This document shows positions 1-7,015 of a stretch of 9,614 bases of DNA, one piece after another. The notes beneath the pieces are model-generated. The model searched no databases and was not told where the DNA came from. It saw nothing but the letters and a program-made list of their open reading frames with translations. The DNA is from JAJPJX01 sp964568355 (GTDB lineage Bacteria > Acidobacteriota > Terriglobia > Bryobacterales > Bryobacteraceae). A program made the position numbers and the translations under genes. The stretch is from the NCBI GenBank assembly GCA_964568355.1, contig CAZMRK010000055.1, positions 1 to 9,614 of the forward strand. The letters are read 5' to 3'. Each line of letters opens with the position of its first letter. Positions within the stretch are counted from its first letter, which is position 1.

Positions 1-3000
1 GGCCACCCGGAAGTCCTTGCCGAACCCCATCGAGAGGTTCACCGTGCCCGGTGCCACCAGCGTGCCGACACCGGCGTTGCCAAACCGCCCGATCGGCGCA
101 CCGGAGCACACGAACTGGTTCGACGCGCCCGCTGTGCGTCCCGGGCAGACAAAAGCCGACCGGTCGAACCACCGGTCCGCCGTCGGATTGTCGAGATTGC
201 CGTCTGCCACCGCGTCCGGCCTTTGGGAACCGCGCGCATCCCCGCCCGTTCCCGAAGGGTCGCCGCCGCTGAATGTCGGCGTCAGGTACGGACCGGTTTG
301 CACCAGAAAGATGCTGCTGACCCGCCATCCGCCCAGCACCGCGTTCACCACCGGGTTGGCGTTGGCCAGATAGCGCCGTCCCTTACCGATCGGCAGCTCG
401 TACAGCACACTGGTGATCCAGCGATGCCGCCGCGTCGGCGAGACGTTTCCGCGGTCCGCTGCGCGATCGAGCGAATTCGAGAGCCGGCCGCCCCCAGTCT
501 CACCCAAGAAGCCCGTCGGCGCCGGGCCAGCCGCGTCGCTCAGGTTCTTCGCCCAGGTCCACGAAGTATCGAACGTCACGCCTCCGCTCATCCGGTGTTT
601 GAACTCGGTTTGCAGCGAGTGATAGATGGCGTTCGCGCCCGTATCGCGACTATAAATGCGTCCCCAGTAGGGAAACGGCCGGTCCGTCAGAGGCCGCTGC
701 GTAAATGGCGTGGTGGAAGGCTGCGCCTGATTCAGATCGGGCGCCCACGGAAGCTGCACAGATCGCAACCCGATGTAGGATACGCGTACTCCCGTGTTCC
801 ACCCCAGGTCCCGCTCCACGCTCAGGTTCCACTGCATCGCGTACGGATCTTTGAAGTGCGGATCGTTGGCGGTACCGAAGTATGCCTGGCCGTAGGGTGC
901 CGCCACCACGCCATTGCCGTTGGTGGAGATTTGCGGCAGCCGGAACAGCGGAGTCCCGTTGACCAGATTATTGTTGAACTCGCGCACGTCAGAACTGCTG
1001 ATGCCGGTCAGCGAATAAAACACCGCGCCCAGGATGGTCATGGTGTACCGCCCGAATCCGCCGCGGATCACTGTCTTCGTGTCGTTGAAGGGACGATACG
1101 CAAACCCGAAGCGCGGGTTGAAATCGGTCTTTTGCGAAAAGCGTAGCGTATCCGGCCACCCGGCCTGATTGGCCTGCAGAAATGGCGTGCACGGAATTCC
1201 CTGATACGCCTCTCCGGGACAGGCGTTGATGGACTGCAAAAAGCCTGGAGCCGTGATGCTCAGCGCCTGTTGCCCGGACGGAATGATCACACGGCCGGTA
1301 ACCGGCACGGACCGGTCAAAATTGGTGATATCGCCGCCCTGATCGACAAACGCCGGATGGTATTCCCAACGCAGCCCGTATTCGAGTGTCAGCCTCTGGT
1401 TCACTTTGAAGCTGTCCTGCACATAAAAGCCGTAGTGCCAGGAAAGCCCGTCATTGTCCTGCTTCACTGACGCGTAGGCGGAATGGTACGGAATGCCTAC
1501 CAGGAAATCCGCTACGTCGCTGCCCGTGTAGCGGCCGTCAAAATCGAAATTGCCGTAGTTATCGCTGCCCGTAAAGCCCAGCGCTGTCTGCGCCCGCAGG
1601 CGCCTTACATCTCCGCCCCATTTGATGGTATGACGTCCTTTCACCCAGGTAGTGTTATTGTTCCACTGATACGTGTGAGAGTACGTGAAACCGGCCTTGC
1701 CTTTGCCGAAATTACTGGTTCCCTGGCCGAAATTGAATGACGGCAGGCCGTTGAACGTCAACTCGGGCAGGTCCTGCAATCCCAGATCCGCCGTAATTTT
1801 GCGGCCGTCGAACGCATAGCTGGTAGCCGCGTCGCTGTTGCTTAAGCCGAACCGGAACTCGTTCAGCAGCGTGGGCTTGATCGTATAGTTATGGGAAATC
1901 ACCACGCTGCGCGTGTGACTATAGGAGGTATCGGACGGCAGAAGAAAGGCTGTAGGAGAAGTGCTGTCCGAGTTCTTCCAGCTTAGCCGGCCGAATACCG
2001 ACTGCTTGCTGGTCAACGTATGATCCACGCGTCCATCCAGTTGCCAGGACTGGATGGGCGCGGCGGCATTCTGCCGGAAGTTCGAATTCGTCTCGACATC
2101 CGTCGATCCGTAATTGGGCAGCGGATAGTATTGAAATACCTTGGGAGCTACATTGATGATTTGCGATTGCGGAATGCGATTGCCGGGATACGGCATGTCG
2201 GTCGTCGGATCTTTGATGGTAACCGGCTCCTTGCTGAAATCGCCCTGCCGCATCGCCGCGGTCGGAACCGTCGCCTGGAGCGCCGAACCCGTACGAAACT
2301 GCATATCTTCGAAAGCGCCGAAAAAGAAGGTATGATTCTTAACGATTGGCCCGCCGAAGCTGCCGCCGAAGGTATTCGCGGTCTTCTGTGGCTTCGACGT
2401 AGCGCCGTAGTTCGTCGCATCCAGAGCGCGATTCTGCAGATACTCAAAAGCACTGCCATGAAATTGGTTGGTGCCGCCCTTGGAAGTAGTCGTAATATCG
2501 CCAACCTGGCCGAACTCGGCATTGTTCCCTACCGCCTGCACCTTCATTTCCGAGATACTCTCGGCGGAAGGAAACAACTCAGTAAGTGGATGGTTGCCGC
2601 TGACATCGATTGTCGAAATACCATCCAGCGAAACTTCGGTCTGTCCCGGCAGGGCGCCTTGCACCGAAAAGTTATATCCGTTGTCGCTCTGCACACCGGG
2701 CTGATAAGAGAGAATGCGCAGAGGACTGGTTGTTCCGGCTCCACGGTAATTTACCGGCAAGTGCAGCACCTGCTGCGAATCGAAACTCGCAGCGATTGTC
2801 TGTGTGTCAGTGGTAATCACCGGAGCCAGGGCGTCCACCCTGACGGTCTCGGTCACCGCGCCCACTTCCAGCGTCACATTTACACGCATCGTCTGGCGCG
2901 CGATCAGGCTCAAGCCCTCCACTTCGAAAGACTTAAATCCGGTTGCCTCGGCGGTCACGCGGTAAGTGCCGGCTTTGAGATTGAGTGCCTCGTAATTACC

Positions 3001-3177
3001 TTGATGGTCGGCCAGCGTAGAGCGGGAAGTATTTTCGCCCTGGTTTGTAATGACAACCTTGGCGCCGGGAATCACAGCCCCGCTACCGTCCGTAACGGTT
3101 CCCAGGATTGTTCCAAAAGTGGACTGCGCAGCCAATGGGGCGGCACCCAGCAATACCAACAGGAGAAATCGGACCAT
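1..3177 (-). CDS. Oar-like TonB-dependent receptor with carboxypeptidase-regulatory domain (3' end outside window)
   Basis: The frame is open from an ATG at 3177 to the left edge, giving 1059 residues with no stop. Residues 1-18 (MVRFLLLVLLGAAPLAAQ) form a signal peptide. Residues 20-105 are a carboxypeptidase-regulatory-like beta-sandwich (GTVTDGSGAVIPGA, then DHQGNYEALNLKAGTYRV). Residues about 115-240 match a TonB plug, ending in the typical EFGQVGDITTTSKGGTNQFHG. The rest is outer-membrane beta-barrel, with NPRFGFAYRPF near 690 and GGWRVSSIFLVQTGPYLTP near 950. Family members usually run about 1050-1200 residues, so probably only a short C-terminal piece is missing. The likely role is TonB-powered uptake of a large substrate across the outer membrane; the substrate cannot be read from the sequence. 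A GGGGG Shine-Dalgarno (3183-3187) lies 5 nt before the ATG. The gene is divergent from the glycosidase-like gene at 3504. No SusD partner is seen. Family is well supported, substrate unknown. Confidence 0.93.
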   Translation of the reverse strand, partial: MVRFLLLVLLGAAPLAAQSTFGTILGTVTDGSGAVIPGAKVVITNQGENTSRSTLADHQGNYEALNLKAGTYRVTAEATGFKSFEVEGLSLIARQTMRVNVTLEVGAVTETVRVDALAPVITTDTQTIAASFDSQQVLHLPVNYRGAGTTSPLRILSYQPGVQSDNGYNFSVQGALPGQTEVSLDGISTIDVSGNHPLTELFPSAESISEMKVQAVGNNAEFGQVGDITTTSKGGTNQFHGSAFEYLQNRALDATNYGATSKPQKTANTFGGSFGGPIVKNHTFFFGAFEDMQFRTGSALQATVPTAAMRQGDFSKEPVTIKDPTTDMPYPGNRIPQSQIINVAPKVFQYYPLPNYGSTDVETNSNFRQNAAAPIQSWQLDGRVDHTLTSKQSVFGRLSWKNSDSTSPTAFLLPSDTSYSHTRSVVISHNYTIKPTLLNEFRFGLSNSDAATSYAFDGRKITADLGLQDLPELTFNGLPSFNFGQGTSNFGKGKAGFTYSHTYQWNNNTTWVKGRHTIKWGGDVRRLRAQTALGFTGSDNYGNFDFDGRYTGSDVADFLVGIPYHSAYASVKQDNDGLSWHYGFYVQDSFKVNQRLTLEYGLRWEYHPAFVDQGGDITNFDRSVPVTGRVIIPSGQQALSITAPGFLQSINACPGEAYQGIPCTPFLQANQAGWPDTLRFSQKTDFNPRFGFAYRPFNDTKTVIRGGFGRYTMTILGAVFYSLTGISSSDVREFNNNLVNGTPLFRLPQISTNGNGVVAAPYGQAYFGTANDPHFKDPYAMQWNLSVERDLGWNTGVRVSYIGLRSVQLPWAPDLNQAQPSTTPFTQRPLTDRPFPYWGRIYSRDTGANAIYHSLQTEFKHRMSGGVTFDTSWTWAKNLSDAAGPAPTGFLGETGGGRLSNSLDRAADRGNVSPTRRHRWITSVLYELPIGKGRRYLANANPVVNAVLGGWRVSSIFLVQTGPYLTPTFSGGDPSGTGGDARGSQRPDAVADGNLDNPTADRWFDRSAFVCPGRTAGASNQFVCSGAPIGRFGNAGVGTLVAPGTVNLSMGFGKDFRVA

Positions 3178-3200
3178 GCAAACCCCCTTTTGTGGATTGA

Positions 3201-3230
3201 AGAATAGGTGAAGCGACTAACAGAAGTCAA
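3201..3230 (-). promoter_or_regulatory. Candidate sigma70-type promoter of the TonB-dependent receptor gene
   Basis: On the minus strand a TTGACT box (3230-3225) is followed after 18 bp by TATTCT (3206-3201). These match the -35 consensus at 5 of 6 positions and the -10 consensus at 4 of 6. Transcription would start near 3193-3196, leaving a leader of roughly 16-19 nt that still contains the GGGGG ribosome-binding site at 3187-3183. The placement is consistent, but a match of this quality can occur by chance. Confidence 0.5.
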
Positions 3231-3450
3231 GGTAGCATGGGTATCTTTCGTTTCGATGAAAGTACGGCTACAGACAAATGAAAGTCAGAAGGGAATGAAA
3301 GGACGTCAGCAAGTCACCGCGGGGGAGTACATGAAGTGGCGGCGGAAGCGTCCCCGTGGGAACGGACAATACGCGGAGAAACAGCCACGTTTGGCTTGCA
3401 AAAAAGTATCGCCACCGCCGCCATCCCGTAGGAGCAATCGGGGCTACCCA

Positions 3451-3464
3451 TCCAGTATACTGGA
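3451..3464. promoter_or_regulatory. Perfect 14-bp palindrome, candidate operator/-10 region
   Basis: TCCAGTATACTGGA reads the same on both strands and contains TATACT (3456-3461), a good -10-like hexamer, 42 nt before the start codon of the plus-strand glycosidase-like gene. No convincing -35 box lies 16-18 bp upstream. This could suit an activated or repressed promoter in which a dimeric regulator binds over the -10 element. The palindrome is seen directly; the regulatory role is inferred. Confidence 0.35.
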
Positions 3465-3503
3465 AATCAGGTCTGAAACACTGGATTCTGGGCGAGGTTC
3501 TGT

Positions 3504-6500
3504 ATGTCTTATGGGATCGCAGGTTTTCCGATAGGCAGGTATCTGCCGCCGCTCCTTCTGTTCGCAGGAGCACTGGCCGCGTACAATCCGCCCATCGACA
3601 CGGCAGGACCTCTGACCGTCCGGATCCTCGAACCGGCGCTTGGCTCCTATGGCGCCGGAGGACAGGTCCGGCTGACGCAGCCGGGCATGCGCTTCGAACT
3701 CTCGGTCATGCTGAGGAACTCCGCCGCTCGTCCCCTTTCGGGAACTTTGCGCCTCGCGGCGATCGATCAGTGGCGCGTCGAGCCGGCTGCCGCAGTTCCT
3801 TTTCGTTTGGCGGCGCGAGGCAGGGAAACGGTCTCGTTCACCATCGCCCTGGGGCAGGGTTCTTACAATGCCCACTATCCGCTGCACGCGATCGCGGAAT
3901 TTACAGATGGTGGAAAGCACCTGGTGGCGCATCCGATACTAGTTCTATCCACACAGTTGCCGGATCCGCCCCGCGCCCGCCTGCCCATCCAGTGGCATCC
4001 GGTCGCAGTGCCGGCCGAGGGAGCCATGGGGCTCTGGCGCTTGCCTCTGCACCGCGAGGTCATCCAGAGCGTCGGCGGAGAAGCGGCGGTCATCAGCCTT
4101 GCCCCCGAGACGTTTGAAGATCGCCAGCCGGTTCAGTATGGGCTCCGCGTCTCCCATGGACAGTCGCGCGAAGCCGTCGCGATGTTTCTCGGGCCGCGCG
4201 CCCCCTCGCATCGGGAGCGCCTGAGTTCCATCCTGGTTGAGTATCCTCTTGCCCTGCCGCAAACAGCGCCCCTCCATCTTCGCTTCGGCGCCGCCTCCAC
4301 CGGCGCCAGTACACTTTTTCGCGTGCGCGCCGTTCCTTTCGACGCTCCGCAAGGCGAGGCCGGCCCCGCGCTTTTCGAGACGCGCCCTGGCGGCTCCGGG
4401 TGGAGCGATCAGGAGGTGGATCTGAGTACCTTTGCCGGCAGGCAGATCCGCCTTCAACTCGAAGCGGTCGCCTCCGGCCAGGCCCAGGCGGATTGGGCCG
4501 AACCTACGCTTGTGGGCGCTTCCCTCGCTCCGCCGGCGAAGGCTCACCAGCCCCTCGAACTCGGAACGATCGAAAGAAGCGGCGCGGGCTATTCCATCCG
4601 TCTTGAACCGGGAGCCCGCGGCCTGCTCGATGCCGGCGTGAGTTTTCTCGCCGGCAGCCGCACGCTGCGTTTCCGGGGCTTCCGCGCTCGCGTCCTGGGC
4701 GACATTCTGGAAGATCCCCGCTCCACCCAGAAACTCATCGAAGCCCGGGAGGAACCGGCTTCGGGCCGCTACCGCGTGCGTCACCGCTTCACGGGATGGG
4801 CCGGCTCCTTCGATCTGCTGGGCGAGATCTGGGTCGAATCGGGAGCCTTGCGCGTCCGCTTTTGGCTCGAGAATACTCCGCCGCCCAAGCCCTGGCTTGC
4901 GGTCTATTTGGAAGAGTTGTCGGCCGGTCCCTGGTCGGACACCGCCGAACGCATCTATGCCGGCGTCGGCAACGTGATCCAGAAACCCGACGCATTCCGG
5001 CTGCCCTTTGACGGCCATCGCCTGGCCACCTCGTTTGTGGGCTTTGATTTTCCTGGCCTGTCCATCGTCGAAGCCGCGGACGTGGCTCCCGACCGCCTCG
5101 AAGTCGATCCGCAGGCTCGCATCTATTCGCTCGTCACGCCGCACACGCAGACGCGCACCTTCCTCCCGGCAGCTACCGCCTGGGAAGGCGCGCTTGCGTG
5201 GCGTGCCATCAGCGGCCGCCAGGCTTCCGCCGGAGTATCCAAGCTGGCGGGACGCTTCGTCTTCGATCTGTGGAGCGGGCGCTACGGCGAAAGTGCCGCC
5301 GCGCTCGCCAAGGCCGCCCGCTACGGGCTCACCGATTCCGTGGTGGTCTGGCACAACTGGCAGCGCTGGGGTTACGATTACCGCCTGCCCGACATCTACC
5401 CACCCAACCCCGAATTCGGAACCTCGGCCGATTTCGAACGCCTGGTCCAGACCTGCAAGAACGCCGGCATCCTCTTCGCGCCTCACGACAACTACATCGA
5501 TTTCTATCCCGATGCCGAAGGTTTCAGCTACGACGATATCGTCTTCCATCGCGACGGCCAGCCGGTCAAAGCCTGGTACCACTCGTACCGCCAGGCGCAG
5601 TCGTACCGCTTCCGTCCCGATAAGCTCCGGCCTTTTGTGGAGCGCAACATCCGCCTGCTTCAGAAAAGCTTTGCTCCCACCGCATACTTCATCGATGTCT
5701 GGTCCTCCATGGGACCGTGGGATTTCTGGACCAGTGAGGGCAACTTCGTCACACGCTCGGTCACCCGCCAGGTTTGGGGCGAAACCTTCGCCTTCATCCG
5801 CGACCTCCTTGGCGGTGCGCCGCAGATCTCCGAAGCCGGCCACGACCAGTTGATCGGCTGGCTCGATGGCGCGCAGGCCAACCATCTCCGGGTCGAAGCG
5901 CCGCCGGCCGGGGGCTTTGTATGGTCCATCCGAGCGGCCGATGCCGAGCGCATTCCCTGGGAGGATGCCGCCTACCACGATCGATTTATCCTGCATGGCG
6001 CCGGCTATCCGGACCGCTACGCCGCCTGCCTCGACAGCCGCACGCACGGCATCTACAGCGACGATTACATCGCGACCGAGGTGCTCACCGGACATCCCGC
6101 CATGGTCGCCGACGCCTTCGATCCGGATGTTGTGCGGAAATACTGGCTCCTGCACGATCTCATGCGCAGCCTCGCGTTGCGCCGCATCGAAGGCGTTACG
6201 TTTGCCGGCGGCGATCTGCATCGCCAGCAGGTGCGGTGGAATGAGGGTCAGGTCTGGGTCAATCGCCGCGCCGGCGATTGGACCGTTGAAGGCCACGTCC
6301 TGCCCCAATACGGCTACTATGCGCGGATCGCCTCGGCGGAGGGAACGGTGGAAAGCGCCATCGAGCGGCGCGCGGGAGCCGTGGTGGAGTGGTCCCAATC
6401 GCCATCCGCCTATTACCAGCGCATCCGCCCGAACGCTGGATTCCGCCTGCTCCGCGAAGGCGCCGCCGTACGCCTGATCCCCCTGCCGGATAGCGGCCGG

Positions 6501-6668
6501 TTCACCGCTCACCTGCCCTGGAGCCGCCTCCCCTGGCGCCCGGCAGCCCCCAAAGAAGTTGAGACGCTCGACGCGTCGGGCCAAGTACTGCGCCGGGCGC
6601 CGCTGCCTCCGGGAGGCGATGTAGCGGTCGAAGTGACCCCCGACGCCTTCGCCTGGCGGATCCGGTAA
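3504..6668 (+). CDS. Secreted GH101/DUF5696-like glycoside hydrolase, multidomain
   Basis: This 1054-residue protein begins with a signal peptide (hydrophobic core YLPPLLLFAGALAA, about residues 13-26), so it probably acts in the periplasm or outside the cell. Residues about 35-150 look like an Ig-like/NEW3-type sandwich. Residues about 225-345 look like a jelly-roll carbohydrate-binding-type domain ending in WAEPTLVG. The catalytic part (about 590-860) has a TIM-barrel pattern: HNWQRWGYDYRLPD from H617, APHDNYIDFYP around H661-D662, AYFIDVWSS with D731, and SEAGHDQLIGWLDG with E777 and D788. In GH101 endo-alpha-N-acetylgalactosaminidases a (Y/F)(V/I)DV(W/Y) aspartate is the nucleophile and a following glutamate the acid/base. 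D731 and E777 are the analogous candidates here. The C-terminus (about 930-1054) is beta-rich. GAGG at 3494-3497, 6 nt before the ATG, supports this start. The substrate is not provable from sequence. Another retaining alpha-glycosidase related to GH31/GH36 is possible. Confidence 0.8.
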   Translation: MSYGIAGFPIGRYLPPLLLFAGALAAYNPPIDTAGPLTVRILEPALGSYGAGGQVRLTQPGMRFELSVMLRNSAARPLSGTLRLAAIDQWRVEPAAAVPFRLAARGRETVSFTIALGQGSYNAHYPLHAIAEFTDGGKHLVAHPILVLSTQLPDPPRARLPIQWHPVAVPAEGAMGLWRLPLHREVIQSVGGEAAVISLAPETFEDRQPVQYGLRVSHGQSREAVAMFLGPRAPSHRERLSSILVEYPLALPQTAPLHLRFGAASTGASTLFRVRAVPFDAPQGEAGPALFETRPGGSGWSDQEVDLSTFAGRQIRLQLEAVASGQAQADWAEPTLVGASLAPPAKAHQPLELGTIERSGAGYSIRLEPGARGLLDAGVSFLAGSRTLRFRGFRARVLGDILEDPRSTQKLIEAREEPASGRYRVRHRFTGWAGSFDLLGEIWVESGALRVRFWLENTPPPKPWLAVYLEELSAGPWSDTAERIYAGVGNVIQKPDAFRLPFDGHRLATSFVGFDFPGLSIVEAADVAPDRLEVDPQARIYSLVTPHTQTRTFLPAATAWEGALAWRAISGRQASAGVSKLAGRFVFDLWSGRYGESAAALAKAARYGLTDSVVVWHNWQRWGYDYRLPDIYPPNPEFGTSADFERLVQTCKNAGILFAPHDNYIDFYPDAEGFSYDDIVFHRDGQPVKAWYHSYRQAQSYRFRPDKLRPFVERNIRLLQKSFAPTAYFIDVWSSMGPWDFWTSEGNFVTRSVTRQVWGETFAFIRDLLGGAPQISEAGHDQLIGWLDGAQANHLRVEAPPAGGFVWSIRAADAERIPWEDAAYHDRFILHGAGYPDRYAACLDSRTHGIYSDDYIATEVLTGHPAMVADAFDPDVVRKYWLLHDLMRSLALRRIEGVTFAGGDLHRQQVRWNEGQVWVNRRAGDWTVEGHVLPQYGYYARIASAEGTVESAIERRAGAVVEWSQSPSAYYQRIRPNAGFRLLREGAAVRLIPLPDSGRFTAHLPWSRLPWRPAAPKEVETLDASGQVLRRAPLPPGGDVAVEVTPDAFAWRIR

Positions 6669-6695
6669 CAGGTCAGCGGAACGGGTTGCGGGAAG

Positions 6696-6728
6696 TCACG
6701 GTTCCATAGCGATGAACTCAGCGCTCAT
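6696..6728 (-). pseudogene. Possible vapC (PIN toxin) 5' remnant
   Basis: An ATG at 6728 overlaps the last codons of the antitoxin-like gene, as toxin starts commonly do in vapBC operons. It reads MSAEFIAMEP and then stops at 6698-6696. From memory of the family, PIN toxins often open with a short stretch such as AEF(I/L/V) followed by DTNVLVYA. The first six residues fit that opening, and the acidic DTN motif is then missing. No PIN domain follows before the convergent glycosidase-like gene ends at 6668. This may be the stump of a deleted toxin or a chance overlap. Confidence 0.3.
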
Positions 6729-6963
6729 GCAGTTCATCCCGGGTCCATTGAATGGTCCCGCCAGTGCCCCGATCCGGCGCGTTCCGAATTCTGCTGAGGA
6801 AGCGTGCTTTCGCTTTCGCTGAGTTCCGGTCCTGGTCCATCAGGTTTTGAATTGCCTGGCGCATCAGGCTCGTCATAGTTTGATTGTGGGACGCCGCATA
6901 CACCTTGAATCTGCGAAGAAGAGATTCGGGAAGACTCAAAGTGACATTCCGATGGGGCTTCAC
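6718..6963 (-). CDS. Ribbon-helix-helix (CopG/VapB-type) antitoxin-like protein
   Basis: The 81-residue product has a short beta-strand (RNVTLSLPESLLRRFK), then two helices (VYAASHNQTMTSLMRQAIQNLM). This is the layout of ribbon-helix-helix DNA-binding dimers. The tail ends in IQWTRDELHER, resembling VapB-type antitoxins that cap a PIN-domain toxin. The GTG at 6963 is preferred: it begins the conserved part directly, whereas the longer frame starting at 7116 runs back into the oxidoreductase gene and adds an arginine-rich, unrelated N-terminus. The Shine-Dalgarno is poor. The gene starts 52 nt after the oxidoreductase stop on the same strand, so read-through is possible. A GCGTATTACGC palindrome just upstream could be its own operator. 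Base composition is visibly more AT-rich than in the neighbours, hinting at transfer. No intact toxin follows. Confidence 0.78.
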   Translation of the reverse strand: MKPHRNVTLSLPESLLRRFKVYAASHNQTMTSLMRQAIQNLMDQDRNSAKAKARFLSRIRNAPDRGTGGTIQWTRDELHER

Positions 6964-6971
6964 ATTTTTCA

Positions 6972-6982
6972 GCGTATTACGC
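6972..6982. promoter_or_regulatory. Hyphenated palindrome upstream of the antitoxin-like gene, candidate operator
   Basis: GCGTATTACGC has two 5-bp arms (GCGTA/TACGC) around a single central base. It ends 8 nt before the GTG start of the ribbon-helix-helix gene. Antitoxins of this family typically repress their own promoter through short palindromes. The position fits, but the site is short and could be coincidental. Confidence 0.3.
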
Positions 6983-7015
6983 GAATATGTGAGATCTGGC
7001 TGGTCTCCGCCCCCA

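Larger units (their letters stand above)
3178..3503. other. Divergent intergenic region between receptor and glycosidase-like gene
   Basis: This 326-bp stretch separates two divergent starts. It holds the receptor ribosome-binding site and candidate promoter (3183-3230), three ATGAAAG words on the plus strand (3256, 3278, 3295), a perfect 14-bp palindrome (3451-3464), and a GAGG ribosome-binding site for the plus-strand gene (3494-3497). Short open frames cross it, but none resembles a protein I recognise. It is less GC-rich than the flanking genes around 3181-3300, as expected for a control region. Confidence 0.6.

Noticed and set aside
223..1146. A 307-codon plus-strand frame
   Set aside because: It is antisense to the receptor beta-barrel, and its Arg- and Pro-rich translation has no recognisable domain.
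2020..3207. A 395-codon plus-strand frame
   Set aside because: It is antisense to the signal peptide, regulatory domain and plug of the TonB-dependent receptor, whose protein motifs are unmistakable. The plus-strand translation resembles no family.
3945..6584. An 879-codon open frame on the minus strand, antisense to the glycosidase-like gene
   Set aside because: It lies wholly inside a well-supported gene. Its translation is low-complexity, rich in Arg, Gly and Ala, with no recognisable domain, as expected from high-GC third-position bias.
6678..6705. Possible terminator between the convergent genes (GGAAC...GTTCC)
   Set aside because: The stem is only 5 bp with an 18-nt loop and no T-run on either strand, which is too weak to support a terminator.
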